Source: Ralstonia sp. NFACC01 (GTDB lineage Bacteria > Pseudomonadota > Gammaproteobacteria > Burkholderiales > Burkholderiaceae). Taken from it: a stretch of 64,000 nucleotides of DNA. The notes below the pieces were generated by a model, which saw only the letters and a program-made list of their open reading frames with translations, had not been told where the DNA came from and did not search any database. Shown in pieces: positions 8,925 to 16,822 of this stretch. The DNA lies in contig NZ_FOWV01000003.1 of the NCBI RefSeq assembly GCF_900115545.1, forward strand, positions 62,001-126,000, read 5' to 3'. Positions within the stretch are counted from its first letter, which is position 1; every line of letters starts with the position of its first letter. Both the position numbers and the translations under genes were made by a program.

Positions 8925-8938
8925 TTGACGTGCATCAA
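8925..8938. promoter_or_regulatory. FNR box upstream of ccoN
   Basis: TTGAC-GTGC-ATCAA matches the FNR consensus TTGAT-N4-ATCAA at 9 of 10 positions. Its centre is about 69 nt before the ccoN start, between ccoN and ccoS. With the FNR-type gene about 5 kb away, low-oxygen activation of ccoNOQPGH is very likely. Confidence 0.82.
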
Positions 8939-8957
8939 GGCACCCCAGCCAACGTGG

Positions 8958-9137
8958 TCAAGTAGTTCCGTCCCGCGACATTGCGTCACGCACCGGGGTA
9001 TCAGGGTCGAGCAAAATCGATTCAGCCGGCGCCTTGAGATCGTCGTACTGCCCCGAGCCGACCGCCCACCACAGCACTCCGACAATCGCCACAACCAACA
9101 TCAGCGACAGCGGAATCAGCAGGAATAGGGTTTCCAT
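8958..9137 (-). CDS. ccoS: cbb3-type cytochrome oxidase assembly protein CcoS
   Basis: 59 aa. One membrane helix (about 3-24, LIPLSLMLVVAIVGVLWWAV) is followed by GSGQYDDLKAPAESILLD, the FxWAxxxGQFDDLxxPAxxIL signature of CcoS. CcoS is needed to insert haem and copper into the cbb3 oxidase. ATG 9137 has GGAGGG upstream, which overlaps the end of ccoI, so the two are co-translated. The frame opens at 9176, but the extra 13 residues are basic and not family-like. Confidence 0.93.
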   Translation of the reverse strand: METLFLLIPLSLMLVVAIVGVLWWAVGSGQYDDLKAPAESILLDPDTPVRDAMSRDGTT

Positions 9138-9147
9138 GGCAGCCCTC

Positions 9148-11691
9148 CTAGACCGCGCGCGACAAGCGCCACGCATTGAGCGCTACCAGCAACGACGACA
9201 CCGACATGCCGATGCCCGCCGCCAGCGGCGACAGCCACCCCAGCGTGGCGAGCGGAATGCTGATCGCGTTGTAGGCGAAAGCCCAGCCGAGGTTCTGGCG
9301 CACCACGCGCAACGTGCGACGGCCGATCGACACGGCCTCGCTAATGGCAAACAGGCGAGGCTCGGTGAGGATGGCGTCGGCGCCGGCCTGGGCGAGGGGC
9401 GCACCCGACCCAATGGCGATGGAGACCTGCGCCTGGGCGAGCAACGGCGCATCGTTGATGCCGTCGCCGACGGCAAGCACACGGGCGCCGTCTGCCTGCA
9501 GCTTGCGCACGTAGGCGCGTTTGTCTTCCGGGCTGACGCCGCCCGCGGCGCGGTCGATGCCGAGGCGGTTGGCCCACCAGTGCACGGTCTCAGGCGCATC
9601 GCCGGAAACGAGGTGCAAGCGCAATCCTTGTGCGCGCAAGGCACTCAGGCATGCAGGCGCATCGGCCCGCGGCGTATCGGCCAGAGTGAAGCGCGCGAGC
9701 GGTTGGCCATTGCGGCCGAGCCAGACCGACGTGCATGCGGCCGCCGGCGGCACTTCCTCCATCGGTGCTTCCGTGCCGTAACGAATGGAAGCAACGGGCT
9801 GATCTGCGTAGTGCACTGCCGCGAACGACTGCGTTCCAAGACGCACCAATTGGTTATCGGCCAGGGCATACACGCCCTGCCCCGGCACATTGGTCACGCG
9901 CCCCAACGTTGGCAACGGCATTTCAGCGGAGGTGGCGGCCCGCAGCGACTGGGCGATCGGGTGATTCTCGGATTGCTCCATCGCGCATGCCAATGCGAGG
10001 CAGTGTTCGGCATCCACATCGGCGAAGGTCTCGATGCTCAGCAAGCGCAAACGCCCCTCGGTGAGCGTACCGGTCTTGTCGAGCAGCACGTCCGTCACGG
10101 CTGCCAGGCTCTCGATCGCGTGGCCACGCGTGACCAGCACACCGCGCCGTGCCAGCGCTCCACTGGCCGCGGCCAGCGCAGACGGCGTGGCCAGCGACAA
10201 CGCACATGGGCAACTCACCACCAGCACCGCCACGGTGACGGCAAACATGCGTGTCGGATCGATCCACCACCACGCGATCGCCGTCAGTAGCGCCCAGCCG
10301 AGCAGCACTGCCACAAAGCGCCCGGCAACACGATCAGCGAGTTCAGCCATGCGTGGCTTGTCCGTCAAGGCGCGTTCCAGCAGATCCACGATGGCGGCAA
10401 GGCGTGTCTGGGCGCCTACGCGATTGACACGCACGCGAATGGCGCTGACGACGTTGTAGCTGCCTGCCAGCACGGTCGCGCCCACGTCGCGCGGGCGCGG
10501 CACGCTTTCACCGGAGAGAAGCGATTCGTCGATCTCAGTGGTGCCGCGTTCAATGGTGCCGTCGGCGGGCAGAACTTCACCGGCGCGCACTTCCACGCAA
10601 TCGCCTTGCTGCAAGGCTGCAACGGGGATGGTTTCCAGCGCGCCGCTTTCGGCATGGAACCGCCGGCAGGTGGCTGGCAACTGATGCACCAACGCTTCAG
10701 CGCCGGAAGCTGCACTCTGCCGCGCACGCAGTTCGAGATAGCGCGCCGCCAGCAGGAAAGCGACGAACATCGTCACGGAATCGAAATACGTTTCGCCATG
10801 ACCACGCAACGTAGCGAATACGCTGGCAATGAACGCTGCGCCGATCCCCAGCGCCACGGGCACATCCATGCCGACGTGCGCATGCCTCACTTGCCGCCAC
10901 GCATTGATGAAGATGGGTCGCGCAGAAATCAACACCACGGGCACGGTCAGCATCAGGCTGGCCCACTGCATCAGGCGCGTCTGGCTCGCGGGGATGTCGC
11001 TGCCGTGCAGGTACACCGGCCACGCGTACATCATCACTTGCATCATGCCGAGCATCGCCAGCCCCAAGCGGATCAGCAGGCTGCGGCGTTCGCGCGCCTC
11101 GGCAGTGCGGCGGGCGGACGGCTGGTCTGGCCAGGCTTCATATCCGACGTCGGCAATGGCAGCGAACACCGCGGACAGCCGCATCGCCCCTGCATCTCCG
11201 ACGATGCGCGCACGTTCCGTGGCGTAATTGACGGTAGCTTCGCGCACGCCCGGCACTCGCGAGAGCGCACGCTCGATCAGCCAGACGCACGCAGCGCAAC
11301 GCATGCCGCTGATCGCAAGGGAAAGTTCTTCCGCACCGTCAGCGCTCGTGCGCACGAAGCGCTCACGCATGACGGGCAGATCGTAGGTTGCCCAAACAGC
11401 TTCGGCTTCGGTGCGACGGTCACCTTCGATGGGCTTGGCGAAAGCGATTGGGCCGTCATAGACGTGGCCCATGCCGGAGGCGTGCAGCGTTTGCGCGACA
11501 GCCTGGCAGCCGGCACAGCAAAATTCGCGGGACTTGCCGCCGATGTCAGCGCGGAGAGCGGTGGCGCCATCCAGTGGCGATGCGCAGTGATAGCAGGTGA
11601 TGCGCGACGCGGCGGCTCCGCTCGGGCCAGGAGGCGAACCTATGCCGGCAACCGGCGCGGTTGGATGGTTGGGGGCGAATATCGTCGTCAT
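9148..11691 (-). CDS. ccoI: Copper-transporting P-type ATPase for cbb3 oxidase assembly (CcoI/FixI)
   Basis: 847 aa from ATG 11691. The N-terminus has the CcoI-type Cys-rich module (C33-x2-C36, C58-C59, C62) and then a heavy-metal domain with GMRCAAC (C132, C135). The ion path motif CPC is at 494-496, DKTGT holds the phosphorylated Asp (D538), and GDGINDAPLL forms the hinge. It exports Cu(I) for the CuB site of CcoN rather than for copper resistance. ATG 11715 would start upstream of the transcript start predicted from the FNR box. No other start codon lies before the Cys module, so 11691 is chosen; it has no Shine-Dalgarno and nearly coincides with the predicted +1. ccoS follows directly. 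Confidence 0.95.
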   Translation of the reverse strand: MTTIFAPNHPTAPVAGIGSPPGPSGAAASRITCYHCASPLDGATALRADIGGKSREFCCAGCQAVAQTLHASGMGHVYDGPIAFAKPIEGDRRTEAEAVWATYDLPVMRERFVRTSADGAEELSLAISGMRCAACVWLIERALSRVPGVREATVNYATERARIVGDAGAMRLSAVFAAIADVGYEAWPDQPSARRTAEARERRSLLIRLGLAMLGMMQVMMYAWPVYLHGSDIPASQTRLMQWASLMLTVPVVLISARPIFINAWRQVRHAHVGMDVPVALGIGAAFIASVFATLRGHGETYFDSVTMFVAFLLAARYLELRARQSAASGAEALVHQLPATCRRFHAESGALETIPVAALQQGDCVEVRAGEVLPADGTIERGTTEIDESLLSGESVPRPRDVGATVLAGSYNVVSAIRVRVNRVGAQTRLAAIVDLLERALTDKPRMAELADRVAGRFVAVLLGWALLTAIAWWWIDPTRMFAVTVAVLVVSCPCALSLATPSALAAASGALARRGVLVTRGHAIESLAAVTDVLLDKTGTLTEGRLRLLSIETFADVDAEHCLALACAMEQSENHPIAQSLRAATSAEMPLPTLGRVTNVPGQGVYALADNQLVRLGTQSFAAVHYADQPVASIRYGTEAPMEEVPPAAACTSVWLGRNGQPLARFTLADTPRADAPACLSALRAQGLRLHLVSGDAPETVHWWANRLGIDRAAGGVSPEDKRAYVRKLQADGARVLAVGDGINDAPLLAQAQVSIAIGSGAPLAQAGADAILTEPRLFAISEAVSIGRRTLRVVRQNLGWAFAYNAISIPLATLGWLSPLAAGIGMSVSSLLVALNAWRLSRAV

Positions 11692-11701
11692 TATGAGGAC
11701 G

Positions 11702-11707
11702 ATGCTA
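11702..11707 (-). promoter_or_regulatory. -10 element of the FNR-dependent ccoI promoter
   Basis: TAGCAT on the minus strand (4 of 6 to consensus). It lies where a -10 should be if the FNR box at 11730-11743 is centred at -41.5, giving a transcript start near 11695, about 4 nt before the ccoI ATG. Confidence 0.5.
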
Positions 11708-11729
11708 GCCAGCATCCCCCGGCGCGCCC

Positions 11730-11743
11730 TTGATACGCATCAA
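11730..11743. promoter_or_regulatory. FNR box upstream of ccoI
   Basis: TTGAT-ACGC-ATCAA is a perfect match to the FNR consensus. It lies between ccoI and the divergent ComB-like gene. Its spacing to the TAGCAT -10 fits class II activation of ccoI; no matching -10 is seen at the same distance toward the plus-strand gene. Confidence 0.85.
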
Positions 11744-11826
11744 GCACGGTCCAATAAGAATCAGCCTGAAATGCGACCCTCAGCGCACCTCAACATACCC
11801 ACTTTCCCATAAAAAAATAAGCCGCC

Positions 11827-11832
11827 TATAGT
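11827..11832 (+). promoter_or_regulatory. Probable -10 box of the ComB-like gene
   Basis: TATAGT (5 of 6 to consensus) is 34 nt before ATG 11867 and would give a leader of about 28 nt. The -35 region is AT-rich but has no good TTGACA. Confidence 0.4.
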
Positions 11833-11866
11833 GAATAGCTGCACCAGCCAACCAGGAGGGCGCGAC

Positions 11867-12709
11867 ATGGCAACCGAATTCAGCCTGTACAACATCCACT
11901 GCGAATGGGGCGAGCACGGAGCATCCGCGCTGGCGCCACATTGCGACGCCGTCATCGTGGTGGACGTGCTTTCCTTCTGCACTTGTGTGGATGTGGCCGT
12001 GGCGCGCGGGGCACGCATCTATCCGTACCCATGGCGCGACGCCAGCGCTGAAACCTTCGCGCGCCGTGCCGGGGCCATGCTGGCGGGCCACAACCGCAGT
12101 CAGGCGGGGTATACGCTCTCGCCAACGTCGCTGCGGGAATTGCCAATGGGCAGCAACCTCGTCCTGCCCTCGCCTAATGGGGCAACACTCGCACTCGCCA
12201 CCGGATCGACGCCGACGTTTGCTGGTTGCCTGCGCAACGCGCGCGCGGTGGCTGAAGCAGCATCGCGGCTGGGCCGTCGCGTGGCCGTGGTGGCCTCAGG
12301 AGAACGCTGGGCCGATGGCAGCCTGCGCCCCGCCCTTGAAGACTGGCTCGCCGCCGGTGCGATCGTGCATCACCTGTCGGAAACGGTGGCGGGGTTCTTG
12401 CCGCAAGCGCTCTCGCCCGAAGCGCTCGCCGCTCGCGCGATTTATCGCGAGGCGTCGCAGACCGGCATGATGAAAGCGTGGCTGCTTGATTCTGTGTCCG
12501 GCCGCGAGCTGTGCGAACGCGGCTTTACCGAAGACGTGACCATGGCGTCGCAAACCGATGTGAGCAATGTCGCGCCCATGCTGGTGGAAGGCGCGTTCCG
12601 CAACGTCAATCGCAAAACCGAGCGCCTGCCACAGGACTTCTTTGGCGCCAGCTTGCGGCCCTCGCAGGCGCCGCCGTCGCATCGCAATTCGCCGCCGACG
12701 TCGCACTAG
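11867..12709 (+). CDS. 2-phosphosulfolactate phosphatase family protein (ComB-like)
   Basis: 280 aa. It shows the ComB family features: VIVVDVLSFCTCVDVAVARGARIYPY near the N-terminus (D41 region of the Mg-dependent site), NLVLPSPNGATLAL and VAVVASGERWADGSLRPALEDW. In methanogens and Bacillus, ComB removes phosphate from 2-phosphosulfolactate on the way to coenzyme M or sulfolactate. No other gene of that pathway is in the window, so the true substrate here is unknown. ATG 11867 has AGGAGG 7 nt upstream; the open frame begins earlier, at 11831. It is divergent from ccoI and followed by zapE on the opposite strand. Confidence 0.85.
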   Translation: MATEFSLYNIHCEWGEHGASALAPHCDAVIVVDVLSFCTCVDVAVARGARIYPYPWRDASAETFARRAGAMLAGHNRSQAGYTLSPTSLRELPMGSNLVLPSPNGATLALATGSTPTFAGCLRNARAVAEAASRLGRRVAVVASGERWADGSLRPALEDWLAAGAIVHHLSETVAGFLPQALSPEALAARAIYREASQTGMMKAWLLDSVSGRELCERGFTEDVTMASQTDVSNVAPMLVEGAFRNVNRKTERLPQDFFGASLRPSQAPPSHRNSPPTSH

Positions 12710-12729
12710 TCACACGGCAGCGGGCGAGA

Positions 12730-13827
12730 TCAGGTCAGTGACGTGTCCACTTCGCGGCGAGGTGCCTCGAGGTATTCGCGCGACTGCATCTCGACGATGC
12801 GCGACACGGTCCGCTGGAATTCGTTGGCCATCTGGCCTTCGGTGTACAACTCGTCTGCCGGCACCTCCGCCGACATCAGCAGCTTGACCTTGTGGTCGTA
12901 GAACACGTCGATCAGCCACGTGAAGCGGCGCGCCTCCGATGCCATGCGCGGCGTCATCTTCGGCACATCGGCCAGGATAACGGTGTGAAAGCGCGAAGCG
13001 ATCTCCAAATAATCGTTCTGCGAGCGCGGGCCACCGCACAGCGTGGCGAAGTCGAACCACACCACACCGCCGGCCTTGCGCGCCGCACGAATCTCACGGT
13101 GCTCGATGCGCAGCACCGGCGATTCGTCAGGCACTCCGGCCACCGCCGTAAACGCATCGCGCAACGCCGAATTGGCCTTCGCGCCTAGCGGCGTGTAGTA
13201 GGCTTGCACTTGCTCCATCGCGCGCTTGCGGTAATCGACGCCCGCGTCGACGTTGAGGACGTCGAGCTTCTCCTGCAGCAGCGCAATGGCCGGCAGCACA
13301 CGGTCGCGGTGCAGGCCGTCCGGATACAGCAAGTCCGGACGATAGTTGGACGTCATCACAAACTGCACACCGTTGGCAAAGAGCTGATCGAGCAAGCGGT
13401 GCAGGATCATCGCGTCGGCAACGTCGCTGACGTGGAATTCGTCAAAACAGATCAAGCGGTAGCGCTTGGCGATGCGACGGGCCAGCTCGTCCAGCGGATC
13501 AGCCCGGCCGCGCAGTTCTTCCAGTTGGCGATGCACTTCGCGCATGAACTCGTGAAAGTGCAGACGCGTCTTGCGCACCAATGGCACGCAGCTATAGAAC
13601 GCATCCATCAGGAACGACTTGCCGCGCCCCACCCCGCCCCACATGTAGACCCCACGCGGCAAATCGGGGCGCACGAGCATCTTGCGCAGCGCGTTCGAAC
13701 GACGGGCCTTGTAGGCAACCCATTCGTCGTAGCACCGCTGCAGGCGATCGACGGCGCGTTGTTGCGCTTCGTCGGGCTGATAGCCGCGCGCCTTCAGTTC
13801 CTGTAGGTAGGTTTCCTGGACGTTCAT
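12730..13827 (-). CDS. zapE: Cell division protein ZapE (AFG1-like ATPase)
   Basis: 365 aa. An AAA-type P-loop ATPase: Walker A GGVGRGKSFLMDAFY (about residues 64-78), Walker B LICFDEFHVSD, and the sensor stretch FVMTSNYRPDLLYPDGLHRD. The family matches mitochondrial AFG1/LACE1. In E. coli, ZapE acts at the Z-ring during late constriction and under heat or low oxygen. It lies about 100 nt after lpdA on the same strand, separated by a strong hairpin. Next to a 2-oxoglutarate dehydrogenase operon this is a common arrangement in Burkholderiales. Confidence 0.95.
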   Translation of the reverse strand: MNVQETYLQELKARGYQPDEAQQRAVDRLQRCYDEWVAYKARRSNALRKMLVRPDLPRGVYMWGGVGRGKSFLMDAFYSCVPLVRKTRLHFHEFMREVHRQLEELRGRADPLDELARRIAKRYRLICFDEFHVSDVADAMILHRLLDQLFANGVQFVMTSNYRPDLLYPDGLHRDRVLPAIALLQEKLDVLNVDAGVDYRKRAMEQVQAYYTPLGAKANSALRDAFTAVAGVPDESPVLRIEHREIRAARKAGGVVWFDFATLCGGPRSQNDYLEIASRFHTVILADVPKMTPRMASEARRFTWLIDVFYDHKVKLLMSAEVPADELYTEGQMANEFQRTVSRIVEMQSREYLEAPRREVDTSLT

Positions 13828-13870
13828 CTGCTTAATCTGCTTGGGGCACCGTTTGCGGGCCCAAATGGAC

Positions 13871-13906
13871 CGATGCCCGGCAATCTTGTGGATTCACCGG
13901 GCATCG
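13871..13906 (-). repeat. Strong hairpin between lpdA and zapE
   Basis: Perfect 10-bp arms CGATGCCCGG (13871-13880) and CCGGGCATCG (13897-13906), with an inner AATC/GATT pairing in the 16-nt loop. There is no T-tract on the minus strand after it, so it is not a classic terminator. It may mark an RNA-processing or stability boundary downstream of lpdA. Confidence 0.6.
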
Positions 13907-13928
13907 TGCTTGCCTTGCGGCTTGCGAT

Positions 13929-15365
13929 TTACATATTGAGCTGACGCTTGTCGACCGCCAGCGCAGCTTCGCGCATCACTTCCGACATCGAAGGGTGCGG
14001 ATGGCAGATACGGCCGATATCTTCAGCTGCAGCCTTGAACTCCATTGCCACCACGGCTTCGGCAACCAAGTCCGAGGCGTTGGCCGCCACGATGTGCACG
14101 CCCAGGATTTCATCGGTCTTCGCATCAGCGATGACCTTCACGAAACCGTCGGATGCGCCCATGCCCAGTGCACGACCGTTCGCCATGAACGGGAACTGGC
14201 CAGCCTTGGTCTCGCGGCCTTCGGCCTTGAGCTGCTGCTCGGTCTTGCCCACCCATGCAATTTCCGGGTACGTGTAGATAACCCACGGAATGCAGTTGTA
14301 GTCGATGTGCGGCTTCTGACCGACGATGCGCTCGGCCACGGCCACGCCTTCGTCTTCTGCCTTGTGCGCCAGCATCGGGCCGCGCACGACGTCACCGATC
14401 GCCCACAGGTTCGGCAGCTTGGTCGCGCAGTGTTCGTCCACCTCGATAAAGCCACGCTGATCCGCCGCCAGGCCGATCGCTTCCAAGCCCAGGTTGTCGG
14501 TGTTCGGCACGCGGCCGATCGACACGATCAGCTTGTCGCACTCCAGCACTTGCGCAGCGCCGGCAGCGTCGGTGTAGTTGACCTTTACTCCCTTGCCCGA
14601 CGATTCGATCTCGCCGACCTTCACGCCGACGTTGATCTTCAGGCCCTGCTTGGTCAGCAGCTTGTTGGCTTCCTTGGCAACGGATTCGTCAGCCGCACCG
14701 AGGAAGCTCGGCAGCGCTTCGAGAATCGTCACTTCGGCGCCCAGACGGCGCCACACCGAGCCCAGCTCGAGGCCGATCACGCCGGCACCGATCACGCCCA
14801 GCTTCTTCGGCACTTCGCCAAACTTCAGTGCGCCTTCGTTGTCGGCGATGGTCACGTTGTCGACCTTCACGCCCGGCAGATGACGAGCCTTCGAGCCCGT
14901 AGCGATGATCACGTGCTTGGCCGTCACGACTTCCGTGCCTGCCTTGCCTGCAATCTCGACCTGATAGCCAGCGTCGGTCTTGCCGACGAACTTGCCGTGG
15001 CCCTTGAGCAGCGTCACCTTGTTCTTGCGGAACAGGAACTCGATGCCCTTGGTCATCTTGCCGACGATGTCGTCCTTGCGCTTGAGCATCTTGGCCACGT
15101 CGACCTTGACGCCGTCCACCGTGATGCCGTGGTCGGCCAGATGGTGGTTCACGTTCTCGAACTCTTCCGACGAGGCTAGCAACGCCTTCGAGGGAATGCA
15201 GCCGACGTTCAGGCAGGTGCCCCCCAGGCGCGGCTCGCCCTTCGGATCGTCGTAGGCGTTGTCTTCGCAGCAGGCCACGTTCAGGCCCAGCTGGCCAGCG
15301 CGGATGGCGGCGATGTAGCCACCGGGGCCGGCGCCGATCACCAGCACGTCAAATTCTTTGCTCAT
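13929..15365 (-). CDS. lpdA: Dihydrolipoyl dehydrogenase (E3)
   Basis: 478 aa FAD-dependent pyridine-nucleotide disulfide reductase. It has the FAD motif [10 protein letters not shown] at the N-terminus, redox-active C51 and C56 in [12 protein letters not shown], the NAD motif [12 protein letters not shown], and the C-terminal [13 protein letters not shown] with the catalytic His-Glu pair. It reoxidises the dihydrolipoyl group of SucB and makes NADH. It is the third gene of sucA-sucB-lpdA; the 69-nt gap to sucB contains a stable hairpin. Length is standard. Confidence 0.97.
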   Translation of the reverse strand: MSKEFDVLVIGAGPGGYIAAIRAGQLGLNVACCEDNAYDDPKGEPRLGGTCLNVGCIPSKALLASSEEFENVNHHLADHGITVDGVKVDVAKMLKRKDDIVGKMTKGIEFLFRKNKVTLLKGHGKFVGKTDAGYQVEIAGKAGTEVVTAKHVIIATGSKARHLPGVKVDNVTIADNEGALKFGEVPKKLGVIGAGVIGLELGSVWRRLGAEVTILEALPSFLGAADESVAKEANKLLTKQGLKINVGVKVGEIESSGKGVKVNYTDAAGAAQVLECDKLIVSIGRVPNTDNLGLEAIGLAADQRGFIEVDEHCATKLPNLWAIGDVVRGPMLAHKAEDEGVAVAERIVGQKPHIDYNCIPWVIYTYPEIAWVGKTEQQLKAEGRETKAGQFPFMANGRALGMGASDGFVKVIADAKTDEILGVHIVAANASDLVAEAVVAMEFKAAAEDIGRICHPHPSMSEVMREAALAVDKRQLNM

Positions 15366-15383
15366 GGAGAAATCCTCGATTCG

Positions 15384-15414
15384 GACGCCGCTGCACCCAA
15401 CGGGCTGCGGCGTC
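15384..15414 (-). repeat. Stable hairpin between sucB and lpdA
   Basis: Perfect 8-bp arms GACGCCGC (15384-15391) and GCGGCGTC (15407-15414), with CCC/GGG pairing inside the loop. It lies between the sucB stop and the lpdA Shine-Dalgarno. It lacks a T-tract, so an intercistronic stability element is more likely than a terminator. Confidence 0.6.
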
Positions 15415-15434
15415 TCAGGTCATCAACGCGTCGA

Positions 15435-16688
15435 TTACAGGTCCAGCAGCAGGCGGGCCGGATCTTCCAGCGCTTCCTTCATTGCCACCAGGCCCAGCAC
15501 GGCTTCGCGGCCGTCGATGATGCGGTGGTCGTAGGACATGGCCAGGTAGTTCATCGGGCGGACCACGACTTGGCCGTTCTCCACCACGGCGCGATCCTTA
15601 GTGGCGTGAACGCCCAGGATGGCCGATTGCGGCGGGTTGATGATCGGGGTCGACAGCATCGAGCCGAACGTGCCGCCGTTCGAGATCGAGAACGTACCGC
15701 CGGTCAGGTCGTCCAGCGTCAGCTTGCCGTCCTTGGCCTTCTGGCCGAACTCGGCAATCTTCTTCTCGATATCGGCCAGGCTCATCTGGTCGGCATTGCG
15801 CAGGATGGGCACCACCAGGCCGCGCGGCGAGCCGACAGCGATACCGATGTCGAAGTAGCCGTGGTAGACGATGTCGTTGCCGTCAACCGATGCGTTGATG
15901 ACTGGGTACTTCTTCAGCGCGTGGACAGCCGCCTTCACGAAGAACGACATGAAGCCCAGCTTCACGCCGTGGGTCTTCTCGAACTGGTCCTTGAACTTGG
16001 CGCGCAAGTCCATCACCGGCTTCATGTTGACTTCGTTGAAGGTGGTGAGGATGGCGTTGGTCGATTGCGACTGCACCAGGCGTTCGGCGATACGGGCGCG
16101 CAGGCGGCTCATCGGCACGCGCTCTTCCGGGCGGTCGCCCAGAGCGGCGAAGTCCACCGGAGCAGCCACTTGCTGCAACGCCGGACGTGCGGCTTGCGGA
16201 GCGGCAGCAGCAGCCGGCTTGGCGCCACCAGCCACGGCACCCAGCACGTCGCCCTTGGTGATGCGGCCATCGCGGCCCGTGCCGGCCACCTGGCCAGCCG
16301 ACAGATTGTTCTCAGCCATCAGCTTTGCAGCCGACGGCATGGCCACGCCACCTGCGGCAGCGGCAGCCGGAGCGGCAGCAGCCGGCGCCGGTGCAGCGGT
16401 TGCGGGAGCCGGTGCAGCAGCAGCCGGAGCAGCGGCGCCTGCCTTGCCTTCGGTGTCGATCTTGGCCAGCAGCTGTTCCGACGTCACGGTTGCGCCGTCC
16501 GCCACCAGCACTTCGGCCAGCACGCCAGCCGACGGAGCCGGCACTTCCAGCACGACCTTATCGGTCTCGACTTCGATCAGGATTTCATCCTGGGCCACGG
16601 CTTCGCCCGGCTTCTTCTTCCAGGAGATCAGCGTGCCTTCTTCAACGGACTCGGAAAACTGCGGGACCTTGACTTCAACGATAGCCAT
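15435..16688 (-). CDS. sucB: 2-oxoglutarate dehydrogenase E2, dihydrolipoyl succinyltransferase
   Basis: 417 aa. There is an N-terminal lipoyl domain with the lipoylated K44 in [11 protein letters not shown]. An Ala/Pro-rich swinging linker (about 82-113) follows, then a peripheral subunit-binding domain (about 117-152) and a C-terminal acyltransferase domain ending with [13 protein letters not shown], which holds the catalytic His and Asp. It moves the succinyl group from SucA to CoA in the TCA cycle. It follows sucA after 134 nt and precedes lpdA. The linker is almost only Ala and Pro, normal for E2. Confidence 0.97.
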   Translation of the reverse strand: MAIVEVKVPQFSESVEEGTLISWKKKPGEAVAQDEILIEVETDKVVLEVPAPSAGVLAEVLVADGATVTSEQLLAKIDTEGKAGAAAPAAAAPAPATAAPAPAAAAPAAAAAGGVAMPSAAKLMAENNLSAGQVAGTGRDGRITKGDVLGAVAGGAKPAAAAAPQAARPALQQVAAPVDFAALGDRPEERVPMSRLRARIAERLVQSQSTNAILTTFNEVNMKPVMDLRAKFKDQFEKTHGVKLGFMSFFVKAAVHALKKYPVINASVDGNDIVYHGYFDIGIAVGSPRGLVVPILRNADQMSLADIEKKIAEFGQKAKDGKLTLDDLTGGTFSISNGGTFGSMLSTPIINPPQSAILGVHATKDRAVVENGQVVVRPMNYLAMSYDHRIIDGREAVLGLVAMKEALEDPARLLLDL

Positions 16689-16781
16689 TTCGGTGGTTCC
16701 TTGGATTCATGTGCACGTGCTCCTCTTGTGCGGGAGCCGCGCTAATTCGATATACGGTGGAATTCGGGAGCGAAGATGCGT

Positions 16782-16809
16782 CAAGGCGACAGCCGAAGCT
16801 GCCGCCTTG
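16782..16809 (-). repeat. Hairpin between sucA and sucB
   Basis: CAAGGCG-A-CAGC / GCTG-C-CGCCTTG with a CGAA loop: 11 paired bases and one mismatch. It starts 13 nt after the sucA stop. No T-tract follows on the minus strand. It is the first of three hairpins in the gaps of this operon. Confidence 0.6.
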
Positions 16810-16822
16810 GTGCAGAGGTCGC

